The position numbers and the translations under genes were made by a program. Positions 35,434 to 46,587 of a DNA stretch of 64,000 nucleotides are shown here, in pieces; position 1 is the first letter of the stretch; every line of letters starts with the position of its first letter. Origin of the DNA: Spiroplasma endosymbiont of Labia minor (GTDB taxonomy: Bacteria; Bacillota_I; Bacilli_A; Mycoplasmatales; Mycoplasmataceae); assembly GCF_964019845.1 (NCBI RefSeq), contig NZ_OZ026465.1, positions 372,001-436,000 of the forward strand, written 5' to 3'. The notes beneath the pieces are model-generated. The model made no database searches, was not told the origin of the DNA, and saw only the letters and a list, made by a program, of their open reading frames with translations.

Positions 35434-35452
35434 CTATTTTTTTGGAGGTAGT

Positions 35453-36826
35453 ATGTCTATAGAAAATATGGATGAATTAATTAATCATTTAAAGAGTCAA
35501 GGATTTGTTTTTCAAGGTTCTGAAATTTATGGTGGTCTTGCAAATAGCTGAGATTATGGACCACTTGGTGTTGAAATAAAATCTAAATTGAAATCATTAT
35601 GATGAAAATATTTTGTTAAAAAAAATGAATTTAATGTAGGATTAGATAGTTCTATTATATTAAATGACAATGTATGAAAATCATCTGGTCACATCGGTAA
35701 TTTTAATGACCCTTTAATAGACTGTAAAAATTGTAAGGCTAGATACAGAGCAGATAAATTAATCGAAGAAAATCTGCCAAATATCGTCATTAGTGGTTGC
35801 ACTTTAGAACAATTAAAAGCAATTATTTTGGAAAATAAGATAAATTGTCCAAAATGTGGAAAACTAGATTATACAGATATAAGAAAATTTGAATTAATGT
35901 TTAAAACATATCAAGGTGTTATTGCAGATGATAGCAGTGTTGTTCATTTAAGGCCAGAAACTGCTCAAGGAATTTTTATTAATTTTAAAAATGTACAAAG
36001 AACAACTAGGAAAAAAATTCCTTTCGGAATTGGCCAAATGGGTAAATCTTTTAGAAATGAAATTACACCAGGTAATTTTATTTTTAGAACAAGAGAATTT
36101 GAGCAAATGGAATTAGAATTCTTTTTTAATCCAAATGATAGTAAAGATTGATTTGAATACTGATTAAATAAAGTTATTATTTTTTTAAATGAAGAAATCA
36201 ACCTCGATTCAAAAAAATATCATATAAGGCATCACGAACGTGAAGAATTATCACATTATTCAAAAAAAACAGTAGATATAGAATTTGATTTTCCATTTGG
36301 TAGAGGTGAACTTTGAGGAATTTCTCATCGTGGTGATTTTGATTTAAAAGCCCATCAAAATGGATCTAAACAAAATCTAATGTATTTGGACACAGATACA
36401 AATGAAAAATACCTACCGAATGTTATAGAACCATCTGTTGGTGTTGAGAGATTATTATTAGCAATTTTTTCACAATCTTATGTTGAAGAATTATTAGATG
36501 ATGGAACAAAACGAATTGTATTTAAATTACCAAAAAAATTAGCACCATATCAAATCGCAATCATTCCATTACAAAAACAGCAAAATGATAAGGCATATGA
36601 ATTATTTAATGAATTATTAACTGATTTTGATGCTGTCTACGACATTACAGGTAACATCGGGAAAAGATACAGAAGACAAGATGCAATTGGAACTCTTTAT
36701 TGTATTACAATTGATTTTGATTCAGAAGCAGATAAAAAAGTTACCGTTCGTGAAAGAGATACAATGCAGCAAGAAAGAATTTTAATAAGTGAATTAAAAA
36801 ATTATTTGGAACAGAAATTAAAATAG
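35453..36826 (+). CDS. glyS: Glycyl-tRNA synthetase (dimeric class II type)
   Basis: Charges tRNA-Gly. It has 457 residues, the alpha2 type found in mollicutes and eukaryotes rather than the alpha-beta bacterial form. The opening [24 protein letters not shown] is diagnostic; Cys pairs CKNC and CPKC lie in the insert; class II motif 2 is [25 protein letters not shown] and motif 3 is [12 protein letters not shown]; a C-terminal anticodon-binding domain follows ([10 protein letters not shown]). Seven TGA Trp codons. A GGAGG ribosome site lies in the leader. It is followed 12 bases later by dnaG. Confidence 0.97.
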
Positions 36827-36838
36827 GATGGTGTTTGA

Positions 36839-38749
36839 ATGGCTAAAATTTCTCAGCAATTAATCGATAAAATTATTAACAGAGCAAATATAGCTGAAGT
36901 AATATCTAAATTTATTACAATACAAAAACAGGGATCTAACTATCTTTCTGTTTGCCCATTTCATAGTGATACCAATCCCTCCATGCACATTTCACCAGTA
37001 AAAAAGATATATAAATGTTTTGTTTGCGGAAGTGGCGGTAATTCAATTACTTTTATACAGGAATTTAAAAATATGTCATTTTATGATGCCTTAAAATTTT
37101 TGACTGAAATGTATAAAATTGAGACAACCGAATTTAACAATATTAGTGTAATTAAAAAATATTCTAATTCAGAAATTGAATATTTCAAAATAAATGAAGA
37201 TGCGAGTTTATTTTTTAGAGTTATGCTAGACAGTAAAATTGGCGAAGAGGCAAAAAAATATTTATTTGCAAGAGGATTTTCAAATGAACAAATTAATAAA
37301 TGAAATGTAGGATTTTCATATAAAAATGCTCAAATTTTAGAAAACTTAATTTCCAAAAATCATTTGCAAAAAGATATTGTAGATGTTGGTATAGTTACAC
37401 TTAAAGATTCAAATATTTATAATTATTTTATGGATAGAATTATATTTCCTATAAAAGATATTGATGAAAATATAATTGGTTTTTCAGGAAGAATTTATAA
37501 AGAGCAAAATGATAATTCGCCTAAATATTTAAATACAAGAGAAACGTTAATATTTAAAAAATCAAATTATTTATTTAACGCAAATAATGCAAAACGTTAT
37601 GCAAAAATAGATAAGTATATTCTTTTGCTCGAAGGGTACATGGATGTAATTGCATTAGATAAGATTGGAATTCATAATGTTGTTGCTTTAATGGGCACTA
37701 ATTTATCTCAAACTCAATTAAAAATTATAAAATCAATGACAAATGAAGTAAGAATTTTTTTAGATGGTGATAAACCGGGAGTAAAAGCTGCGATAGAAAT
37801 TGCAAAAAAACTATTACAAGCAAATATAAGTGTCAGCATTGTCAATAATTTAACAGAAAATGATCCAGATGAACTTGTTAGCTTAAATAAGCATGAAGAA
37901 TTAAAAGAAATAATTAATGATGCTGAACATCCAATAAATTACGCAATGAATTATTATGAAAAAAATATTGATATTAGTGATTTTAAACATCGTGATGAGT
38001 ATTTAAATAAAATAATTGATATTATCAAATATATTCAGGATGATTTAATTATTGACAGTGTCGTCAATAAATTATCATCTAAACTTACTGTTTCGGCAAA
38101 TTTAATTTTAAAAAAAATTCAAGAATATAAAATACCATTTGATGCAGATAAAAAAATTACTCCATCTAAAAATGATTATCCAAAAATAATAGACAATAAT
38201 ATTGAAAATAAAAGCAATAATTCAATTGAACAACAGTTTTATAAAACTGTTGAAAATAAAATTTGAATAAATATACCTGCCCATGTATATAGAAAAGCAG
38301 AAAATGATGTTGTGTGAAATTTAATTAACAATTCTGATTTTAGTGAATATGTAAATAAAAATCTAGAGAATTTCATTTCCCCAATAAAAAAAAATATATC
38401 AAAAATTATTATAGATGCTTACATTAATGGCGAATTAAAATCAAATGATTATGCATCAATATACAAAATAATTGAAAATAATAGCGAAAAATATAAAGAA
38501 AATTTGCAAGAAATTCAAAATATACCACTACCAAAAAAATATTCTTCTGAAAAAGGAATGAAAGACGCCTTTTTAAAATTAGAGGAGTATGTTATCAAAA
38601 GAGAACGAAATGATTTGGCAAAAAAATTCATTGATTCAAATTCAAATGATAAAAAGAAATCTGTCTTTAGAAGAATTATTTCAAAAGATGAAGAATTTAG
38701 AAATCTAAAAAGAAAGTATGAGGATACAAAAAATGGCAATAAATATTAA
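36839..38749 (+). CDS. dnaG: DNA primase DnaG
   Basis: Synthesises RNA primers at the replication fork. It has 636 residues. The N-terminal zinc domain shows CPFHSDTNPSMHISP and CFVCGSGG (CHCC ligands, about residues 39-64); the Toprim core has LLLEGYMDVIAL with the catalytic Glu and FLDGDKPGVKAA with the Asp pair; the C-terminal part is a diverged helicase-binding domain. Three TGA Trp codons. It is the first of the dnaG-rpoD pair (macromolecular synthesis operon) and overlaps rpoD by 17 bases. Confidence 0.96.
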
Positions 38750-40118
38750 GAACTACGAAACGTGAGACGAATTTAAAGAAAAATTATTAGCGTATATTAT
38801 TAAAAATGATAATGAAATATCTCAAGAAGATATAATAGAAGTTGCACAAAAATCTTTTTCAGATATCGAAGAAGATGAACTTGATTCATTAATGCAAGAA
38901 TTAGTGGCGAATAACGTTATTTTCACTGATGAAGAAATAGAAGAATCAGATTTAGAACAATTAACAGAAGAAGTTGAAGAAGAAACTTTGGCTGATGATT
39001 TTAAAGAACGTTCATTAGCGTTGGATTCAGCAAAAAAAAATCAAGTACCAAATTCACAAACTAAATATCGTGTTGGTGGAATTTCAAATGACACTAAAAT
39101 TCAAGATATTATTAAAGCATACTTTAATCAAATAGGTTCTTCAAAAATTTTAACAAAAGAAGAAGAAGTAATTTATGCAAAAATGATTGAAACTGGTGAT
39201 GAAGAAGAAAAAAGAGCTGGCCGTGACAAATTAATCACATCAAATTTAAAATTGGTTATTTCTGTTGCGAGAAAACATTTAAATCGTGGTTTAGATTTTG
39301 CAGATTTAATTGAAGAGGGAAATATTGGGTTGATTAAAGCAGTTGATAAATTTGATTATAAAAAAGGATTTAAATTTTCAACATATGCAACTTGATGAAT
39401 ACGACAAGCAATAACAAGAGCGATTGCAGATCAAGCAAGAACAATAAGAATACCAGTTCATATGGTTGAAACTATTAATAAATTGACAAGAATAGAAAGA
39501 CAACTAACGCAAGAATTAGGACGAGAACCATCTCCAAAGGAAATTGCAAAACGTTATGGAGACGGTATTACAACAGCTAAAGTTGTTGAAATTAAAAAAC
39601 TTTCTGTAGAACCTGTATCTCTTGAAAAACCATTTGGTGATGAAGATGATACACATTTTGGAGATTTTGTGGAAGATAAAGATATTTCATCACCAGATGA
39701 TTATGCTGAAAAAGAATCATTAAGAGAAGTTATTGATGATTTATTTGCAGAAATTCTTGCACCACGTGAAGAAAAAGTTGTTCGCATGAGATTCGGTATT
39801 TTACCCACAAAAATTAGAACTCTTGCAAGATTGGCAGATGAGTGTGATGATGATTTGGCAGATGATTTGCATGATGCAATCTATGAACTTGGACTTCATT
39901 TGGATACTCCAATTGAATCTGTTCAATCATTACGTAATGAATCTATTCAATTTCAAATTTCAAAATATGACACACCAAAAACTTTAGAGGATGTTGGGCA
40001 TGAACTAAAAGTAACACGTGAACGCATTAGACAAATCGAAGCAAAAACAATTAGAAAATTTAAACCAACAGCTGCCAATCCAAAAGCAAAAATATTAAAG
40101 GATTTCTTTAAGGGATAA
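38733..40118 (+). CDS. rpoD: Primary sigma factor RpoD (SigA)
   Basis: Housekeeping sigma factor, 461 residues. A diverged region 1.1 (1-80) precedes region 1.2/2 with the core signature [26 protein letters not shown] and KFSTYATWWIRQAI (-10 recognition), region 3 ([11 protein letters not shown]), and region 4. Region 4 carries an unusual insertion of about 58 residues (about 358-415) between VVRMRFGI and the helix-turn-helix [23 protein letters not shown]. Overlaps the dnaG end by 17 bases; start ATG 38733 inside the dnaG tail. Two TGA codons encode the region-2 Trp-Trp. Confidence 0.97.
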
Positions 40119-40123
40119 TTATT

Positions 40124-40831
40124 TTGAATATTGTATCATCAAGATTGATTGCAATTGCAAATATGGTAAGTGATGGCGAAAATATTATTGCAGATATTGG
40201 ATCTGACCACGCTTATCTTGCAATTTATTTGGCAAAGTCAGCTAAAGTTAAAAAAATATTTGCAACAGAATTAAACGATGGGCCATATGAAATAACAAAA
40301 ACAAATATCAGAAATTTTGGAGTTGCACATATTGTAGAGGCTATAAAAGCAGATGGATTAAAATGAATTGAAGATAAAAAAATTTCCATTTCGAGCGTTA
40401 TTATTGCTGGAATGGGTACAACAACTATATTAAAAATATTAGAAAATGATAGTAAATTTATTGACTGTTTCATTCTATCGCCTAATACAGATGCTTTTAA
40501 AATAAGAAAATGAGTAAAAAATAAAAAATATTTTATAGAAGATGAGAAATTAATTTTAGACAACGAAATTATTTATGAATTAATCAAAGTAAATAAATAT
40601 GCAGGAAAAAAAATAAAAAATTACAAGGATTTATTTTTTGGGCCAATATTAAGAAAAACAAGTAAAGATAATCGCTTATTTACACAAAAATGAATTCTTG
40701 AGGAAGAAAAATATACAAAATTATTAACAACTATTCCAAATGATAATTTGAATTTTAAAAAATATACAAAATTAAAAAAAATAATTGGAAAATATATAAA
40801 TAAGGAGCTTAAATATGGTAAAGCAAAATAA
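40124..40831 (+). CDS. trmK: tRNA (adenine(22)-N1)-methyltransferase TrmK
   Basis: SAM-dependent methyltransferase for A22 of tRNA. It has 235 residues. SAM-binding motif I is IADIGSDHAYLAIYLA (about residues 22-37), the acidic motif is ATELNDGPYE and the catalytic-region strand VIIAGMGTTTIL follows; an active-site-like LSPNTDAFKIRKW is also present, and a helical C-terminal end. It begins with TTG 40124 after AAGGGA; no ATG is available near the conserved start. Same position after sigA as in Bacillus. It overlaps the next ORF by 17 bases. Confidence 0.93.
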
Positions 40832-41606
40832 ATTAATTGCGTTTCTAAACGAATTATTTCCACAAAATACAGCAGCGAAATGAGACCAAGTTGGTTTTCA
40901 AATTGCCGAATCCTTTAATAATGTTGATATTGATGAAATAAAAAAAATATTAGTAGTTTTGGATTTTAACAGAGAAGCTATGGACTATGCAATTGCAAAT
41001 GATATAAACTTTATTATTTCGAGACACCCATTTATTTTTAATGATATGAAAACTGAAATGGAATCTCCGGCTAAAAAAACAATTTATTCAATTGCGGCTG
41101 AGGCAGGTTTACAAGTTTTTTCTATTCATACAAATTATGATGCATCCTCAAATCAATTTTTAGCTCATTTTATTAAAAACGATTTTGGTGAACTAGAGAC
41201 ATATGAAAAATTTGGTGAAAATAACGAAGGTTCTAAAATCAAATTTAAATCTAATACCAAACTTGTAACGATTATTAATAAATTTTTAGAAAAATTAAAA
41301 TTAAGCAATTTTCAAACTTCTAAAAATACAGATTTAAATACAGAAGTTAATGAAATTTATTTTTTATCCGGTTCTGGATCATCTGAAATGAGTGGATTGA
41401 GTTTAAAAAATACTACATTTGTAACAGGCGAAGCCAAATGAAATGATTTTGTTTACGCTCAAGATAATTTTATTAATTTGATTACACTCGGTCATTACAT
41501 GGAAAATTATTTTATTTATGATATTAAAAATAAATTACAAAAAGAATTTAAAGATGATTTAATTGTTGAAACATTTGATATTGGTAATCAAGTTATTTAT
41601 TATTAA
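40815..41606 (+). CDS. Nif3-like dinuclear metal-centre protein (YqfO family)
   Basis: Protein of 263 residues belonging to the Nif3/YqfO/GCH-I type 2 family, whose cellular role is unsettled. Family features are AAKWDQVGFQI, VVLDFNREAMDYAI, a metal-binding HPFIF (the family has HHPl-F; the first His is replaced by Arg here, RHPFIF), IHTNYDAS, a central GSGSSEM and a C-terminal TLGHYMEN region with His and Glu. The lost His may weaken one metal site. ATG 40815 lies within trmK, preceded by AAGGAG. It converges with ispH, overlapping by four bases. Confidence 0.9.
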
Positions 41607-42622
41607 AAAATAATTTCAGGTTTTTTTGGAATTTGACAATTTGGATATTGTTCTAAAAAATCAATAACTTGTTTTTGAACTTGGCTTGGAGTTGAAGTTC
41701 CGGCCGTTACTGCAACGTTATTAATATTTTCCAAAATACTTAAATTTAATTCGTATAAATCATTTATCCTTATTGTTGGAATATTTTTTGAAATACTTAT
41801 TTCTTTCAATTTTTTTGTATTATTTGAAATTGAATCACCAATAACAATCATTAAATCAATTTTATTGCTATCTAAATTTAAGATAGCTTGTTGTCTTGTT
41901 TCGGCCGCATCACATATATCATTTTTAATTTCTATATTTGGAAATTTCAATTTTAGTAATTTATATAAGTTTTTTGTTTCTAAAATTGATAATGTCGTTT
42001 GGTTTGTAGCAAATATTTTTTTGGTCTGATCAATTTTTAAATTCATAATGTCATATGAATTTTGTATTAAGTGCACTGGCTTTTTCTCTTTTGCCATTTC
42101 TGCTCTTACTTGTCTTTTTAATTGATTAAAAAATGCTGAATCTATTTTTTGTTTTTGATTACTAACTTTGAAATTTATATTTTCACATCCAAGTGAAGTT
42201 AATGCAATAGTTTCTGGGTGATTTTTTACACCAATAAAAATAACTTCATAATTTTGGTTGAGTTTTTCCAAAATAAGCTTTTCTGTTATAGTTACAAATT
42301 CACACACTGTATTAACGACTGTGATATTTTTGTTCTCACATATTTTTATAACTTCTGGTGCAGTTCCGTGTGCAGAAAAAATGACAACAGAATTATTTGG
42401 TAACATTGAAACAATTTCATTTCTAGATTTATTAAATTCCTCAATTATAGTTACGTTTAATTTTTTAAAAGCATTTACAATATATTTATTATGAACTAAA
42501 TTTCCAATCATATAGACATCTTTATTTTCATAATTGAATTTCTTGATTGCTGTTTTGGCCATTTGTATTGCTTTTATTACACCAATACAGTATCCACGTG
42601 GAACAATTTTTATCACATTCAT
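41603..42622 (-). CDS. ispH: 4-hydroxy-3-methylbut-2-enyl diphosphate reductase IspH
   Basis: Last enzyme of the MEP isoprenoid pathway, making IPP and DMAPP, with a 4Fe-4S cluster. It has 339 residues from the start at 42622 (minus strand). Three conserved Cys are visible: PRGYCIGV near residue 10, VVNTVCEFV near 100 and NDICDAAETRQQA near 224; SAHGTAPEV and TAGTSTPSQV are family motifs. A longer start at 42661 adds 13 residues, but AGGTG sits correctly before 42622. IspH follows the nif3 gene in Bacillus (yqfO-yqfP), but here it is inverted. Confidence 0.95.
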   Translation of the reverse strand: MNVIKIVPRGYCIGVIKAIQMAKTAIKKFNYENKDVYMIGNLVHNKYIVNAFKKLNVTIIEEFNKSRNEIVSMLPNNSVVIFSAHGTAPEVIKICENKNITVVNTVCEFVTITEKLILEKLNQNYEVIFIGVKNHPETIALTSLGCENINFKVSNQKQKIDSAFFNQLKRQVRAEMAKEKKPVHLIQNSYDIMNLKIDQTKKIFATNQTTLSILETKNLYKLLKLKFPNIEIKNDICDAAETRQQAILNLDSNKIDLMIVIGDSISNNTKKLKEISISKNIPTIRINDLYELNLSILENINNVAVTAGTSTPSQVQKQVIDFLEQYPNCQIPKKPEIIF

Positions 42623-42705
42623 ATTTATCACACCTATATTCAAATATATTTTACATCGCAATAAAATGTTTTATAATAAAATAAGTAATTAGTTAGGAGA
42701 TTTTT

Positions 42706-43440
42706 ATGAGTTTAATGAATAAATTTTTTGCTAATTTAAAATTAAATAGACAACTTTGAAAAATCTTTTGAATTGGTTTTACAATGATTTGCATGTTTAT
42801 TTTTATGACAATTGCTTATCTTGCTGCTGGTTTAGTACCAAATAATGCATTATCCGGATTTCAAGTCTTTGTAAAAGGTGTTCAAAATCTTTATGTACCG
42901 AATAATGCCGGCACTGCAGCAACAGCTTTAATAAGAGCAGGAAGTATTTTGGGATATACGCCAATGTGTATTTTGATAACTCCATTTGTGATATTGATAA
43001 TTTATTATATAATTGATGAAAAAATAATTAATAAATTTCCAAATGTCGTAAGATGAAAATTTTGATCAAGATATTTTTCATTCATGTTTATTGCCGCTGT
43101 GTTATTAATAATTGGGTTTATTTTGTACGCATTTTCTTTTAATGGAATGAATTGATTAAATATTATAGTAAATGCATCCTCAATTACAAATGATAATTTT
43201 TCAAATCATGTATCAGGAACTGGCAGTATTTGTATTATTATTGCAACTTTCATAGGTTTGATTTGGTTTATTTGAACGTTAGGTATCTTGATGATTTGAA
43301 TTATTGAACAAATATCAAAATTATTAGCAAATTGAAGAGAAAAACGCCTTGTTAAAAAAATGCAAAAAAAAGAAATGAGATTAAATAAGAAAGCCTTAAT
43401 GTATGAAGAAAAACAAAAAAAGATAAAGAATAATAAATAG
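42706..43440 (+). CDS. Integral membrane protein, unknown
   Basis: Protein of 244 residues with four to five hydrophobic helices (about 20-43, 83-104, 124-146, 170-200). The loop between the first two (about 44-80) is probably extracellular; the C-terminal 40 residues are a very basic helix (EKRLVKKMQKKEMRLNKK) in the cytoplasm. Not recognised. AGGAGA is the ribosome site. It is divergent from ispH, with 83 bases between. About nine TGA Trp codons. Confidence 0.82.
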
Positions 43441-43453
43441 TTAACTATTTTTT

Positions 43454-43541
43454 GGAGAGTTGACAGAGTGGCCGAATGTGGCGGTCTCGAAAACCGTTGT
43501 CTGTAACAGGACCCAGGGTTCGAATCCCTGATTCTCCGCCA
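43454..43541 (+). tRNA. tRNA-Ser (anticodon CGA)
   Basis: Eighty-eight bases with an encoded CCA end. Acceptor arms GGAGAGT and ATTCTCC pair (one G-T); D arm, a 7-base anticodon loop CTCGAAA (43486-43492) with anticodon CGA at 43488-43490, a long variable arm (TTGTCTGTAACAGGAC) typical of tRNA-Ser, and T arm CAGGG-TTCGAAT-CCCTG. Reads UCG codons. Confidence 0.97.
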
Positions 43542-43551
43542 GAATAAAAAT

Positions 43552-43580
43552 AACCTTGTATTTATTGCAAGGTTTTATTG
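43552..43580 (+). terminator. Terminator after tRNA-Ser
   Basis: AACCTTG / CAAGGTT stem, nine-base loop, then TTATTG. Ends the tRNA transcript before the helicase gene. Confidence 0.75.
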
Positions 43581-43624
43581 TTACAATTAGACAGTTAGAT
43601 AAAATGAAGGGATGAATAGATATT

Positions 43625-44992
43625 ATGGAATTTAAGGATTTTGGCTTTAAAAAGTTTATAAACGATGCGTTAAATGATTTAAATTTTGTAACACCTACAA
43701 ATATTCAAAAAGAAGTTATTCCATTAATTAAAAAACATCATCCTGTAATAGGATTGGCAAATACAGGTACTGGTAAAAGTCATTCATTTATTTTACCAAT
43801 AATTAACAATTTAGAATTTGATTTGAAAGATAAAATTCAATTTATAATTATGTCACCAACTAGAGAATTAGCGCAACAACTCTATGGAAACATTATGCAA
43901 ATTAAAAAATTTAATGCGGCTTTAACATGTAGTTTAATAATTTCAGGCAGTATGGACGATAATAAAATAAAAGCATTAGAAAAAAATCAATCACAAATTA
44001 TTATCGGAACACCTAAAAGTTTAAAAGAAATGTATGATCAAAAAATTTTAAAATTAACAACTGCTAAATATATTGTAATTGATGAATGTGATATGATTTT
44101 CAATTTAGATTTTATAGATGATGTTGATTATTTGCTTTCAAAAATGAATTTAAATAATTTAGAAATATCGATGTTTTCAGCTACAATTTCAAATAAGATA
44201 AAAAGTTTTATAAATAAATATATAAAAAATGCACTACTTATAGATTTAGTTAAAAACGAAAAAATTAATCAAAAAATATCGCATAATTTAATTTGGACAA
44301 AAAATAAGTCTAATTTAGAAACATTAGATAAATTATTAGTTAACTTAAACCCTTATATTGCAATGATTTTTGTAAATAAGAAAGAAGAAATCGCACAAGT
44401 ATTAGAACTACTACATAAAAATGGTATTAATCAAGTAGGCGAACTTCATGGCAATTTATCAAATCGTCAAAGAGATATGATGATTAAAAGAATTAAAAAT
44501 AATGATTTTAAATATATTGTGGTTTCCGATCTTGCAGCAAGAGGTATAGACATTAAAGGCGTTAGCCATGTCATATCTTTGGATTTACCAAAAAATTTAG
44601 AATTTTATATTCATCGTTCAGGAAGAACCGGAAGAGAAGGATCAAATGAAGGTTATTCTTATATATTTTCAAATTATAAAAATGAACATTTAATAAAAAA
44701 AATAAAAGATTTTGGAATTAAATTTAATGAATTTGATTTGAATAATAACAAAATCATTAAAAAGAATTTAACAAAAAACAATAAAAACATTAATTCAAAA
44801 ACAAGTGTACAAGAGCAAAAAATTATTGGTAAATTTAAAGGAAAAAAAATAAAACCAGGATATAAAAAGAAAAGAAAATCAGAAATTGATGAATTACATC
44901 GAAAAGTTCGCAGAGATCATATAAAAGAATCAATTAAAAAAATTAAAGAAGAAAAATATAAAGAACGTCGTAAAAAAATTTTTCTTGAATAA
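43625..44992 (+). CDS. DEAD-box RNA helicase (CshB-like)
   Basis: ATP-dependent RNA helicase of 455 residues. Motifs in order: Q motif near residue 28 (PTNIQKEVIP), motif I ANTGTGKS, Ia PTRELAQQ, motif II as DECD (not DEAD), motif III SATIS, motif V RGIDIKGV and motif VI HRSGRTGR. The C-terminal 90 residues are very Lys/Arg-rich, suiting RNA binding. Its place after the ispH/nif3 block equals that of cshB (yqfR) in Bacillus, which supports that orthology. No TGA codons interrupt it. Likely roles are ribosome assembly or cold RNA unwinding. Confidence 0.93.
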   Translation: MEFKDFGFKKFINDALNDLNFVTPTNIQKEVIPLIKKHHPVIGLANTGTGKSHSFILPIINNLEFDLKDKIQFIIMSPTRELAQQLYGNIMQIKKFNAALTCSLIISGSMDDNKIKALEKNQSQIIIGTPKSLKEMYDQKILKLTTAKYIVIDECDMIFNLDFIDDVDYLLSKMNLNNLEISMFSATISNKIKSFINKYIKNALLIDLVKNEKINQKISHNLIWTKNKSNLETLDKLLVNLNPYIAMIFVNKKEEIAQVLELLHKNGINQVGELHGNLSNRQRDMMIKRIKNNDFKYIVVSDLAARGIDIKGVSHVISLDLPKNLEFYIHRSGRTGREGSNEGYSYIFSNYKNEHLIKKIKDFGIKFNEFDLNNNKIIKKNLTKNNKNINSKTSVQEQKIIGKFKGKKIKPGYKKKRKSEIDELHRKVRRDHIKESIKKIKEEKYKERRKKIFLE

Positions 44993-45037
44993 GGGAAATG
45001 TTGTAAAATAATTAAGAATGCTTAAAAGAGGTAAAAT

Positions 45038-46549
45038 ATGGAAATTACAAATAGAATAGAAAAATTAACAAATGCAATTTCATATAAAATTTATGAAAAA
45101 GAAGAAATATTTAAATTAGCGATGCTTGCTTTGTTAAGTGATGAATCTATTTTTCTTTTAGGAAAACCAGGAATTGCAAAATCTCTTATATCAAGACGTA
45201 TGAAATTCGCTTTAAAAAAGGCAAATATATTTGAATATTTGATGAATAAATTTTCAACGCCAGAAGAAATTTATGGTCCAATTGATATTAAAGGTTTGCA
45301 AAACGGCGTTTATGAAAGAATTATTACTGGATATTTACCAACGGCAGAAATAGGTTTTTTAGATGAAATTTGAAAAGCAGGGCCTTCTATTCAAAATACA
45401 CTTCTTACAGTTATTAATGAAAAAATTTTTAGAAATGGAGGTAGAGATATTAAAGTGCCACTTCATTTATTGATTTCAGCATCTAATGAATTACCAGCAG
45501 AAGGAGAAGGGCTTGAGGCTCTATTTGATCGTTTTATCATCAGATATGTTGTTGAAGGTTTAAAAGATAAAGAAAATTTTGAACAACTTATTAATGGAGA
45601 TTCACCTTTGGATGTTTCTGTTGATTCAAATTTGCAAATATCTGCAGAAGAACTTGATGATTGAAGAAAAAAACGCCAGCAAGTGAATTTATCACGTGAT
45701 GTAATTGATTTTATTCATTACTTTAGAAATAAATTGCAACTTGCGACTAACGGTGAAGCCTATATTTCAGATCGTAGATGAAAAAAAATATCTGAATTAA
45801 TTAAAACATCCGCATTTTTTAACGGAAGAATGACAGCAGATATACCTGATATATTTATAATTCCTCACTGTATTTGAAATAATGAAATGGAATATCAAGA
45901 TTATACAAAATTATTTGAACAAGCATTTTTAGAAAAATTCGGTTCTGAGTGACGTAATCAAAAGCAAACATTATTAAATAAAGTTGAAGAACTTGCAGTA
46001 CAAATTGATCAAGTAGAAACTCAATATTTACGTTTAACACCATTTATGGATCCGTTTAGAGGTAAACTTCAAGGCACATATTACAGGATTCAAATCCAAA
46101 ACGTGCCACAGGAAAAACAAATTGCGCTGATTTTAGCATCTGATTGAAATAAATTGGTTTCAGTTCCAGATAGTTCTTTAAAAATAAATATTTATTTTGG
46201 TGCTAATTTAAATAGATATTCAGGTGCAGAAACTTTTGATGCACAATTTCATAAAGGAGATCAAATTAATTTAATCTCAATAAACCAAAAAGCTGTTTTA
46301 ACAAATGAAAATCCAGTTGAATATAATAAAAAAATTGAACAATTAAATGTACAGATGGAAAGTTTAGAAAAAGAAGTTAAAGAAATTTCTGCAAAAATGT
46401 ATAAAGCATATAAAAAATATACTTCTGAGGATTGTATTTTCTTTGATCATACCTATAAAGAACAAATTGCAAAAGCATTTGATATTTCTTTAAATTCATC
46501 AAGTCGTAAGGTAACATCAAATTCAAACATCAACGAAGAGGAATTTTAA
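45038..46549 (+). CDS. MoxR/RavA-like AAA+ ATPase
   Basis: AAA+ protein of 503 residues of the MoxR family, RavA type. Walker A is GKPGIAKS (about residues 42-49), the following region is FSTPEEIYGPIDIKGL, Walker B is IGFLDEIWKAG with the conserved DEI, and sensor 1 is ISASNELP. The LARA-like beta region and a C-terminal coiled coil (about 415-455) follow. Such ATPases pair with VWA-domain partners to remodel protein complexes, and the gene immediately downstream encodes one. It has an AGAGG ribosome site. About ten TGA Trp codons split the gene under the standard code. Confidence 0.92.
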
Positions 46550-46587
46550 TTTAGAGTATTGACATTTCAAAAGGAGGCAGTTTTATT

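Noticed and set aside
35367-35452. T-box riboswitch before glyS
   Set aside because: The region is under 90 bases and has neither the AGGGTGG T-box sequence nor a specifier stem; only short hairpins are present.
42623-42661. Longer start of IspH
   Set aside because: Adds 13 residues absent from the family, while a ribosome site is well placed for 42622.
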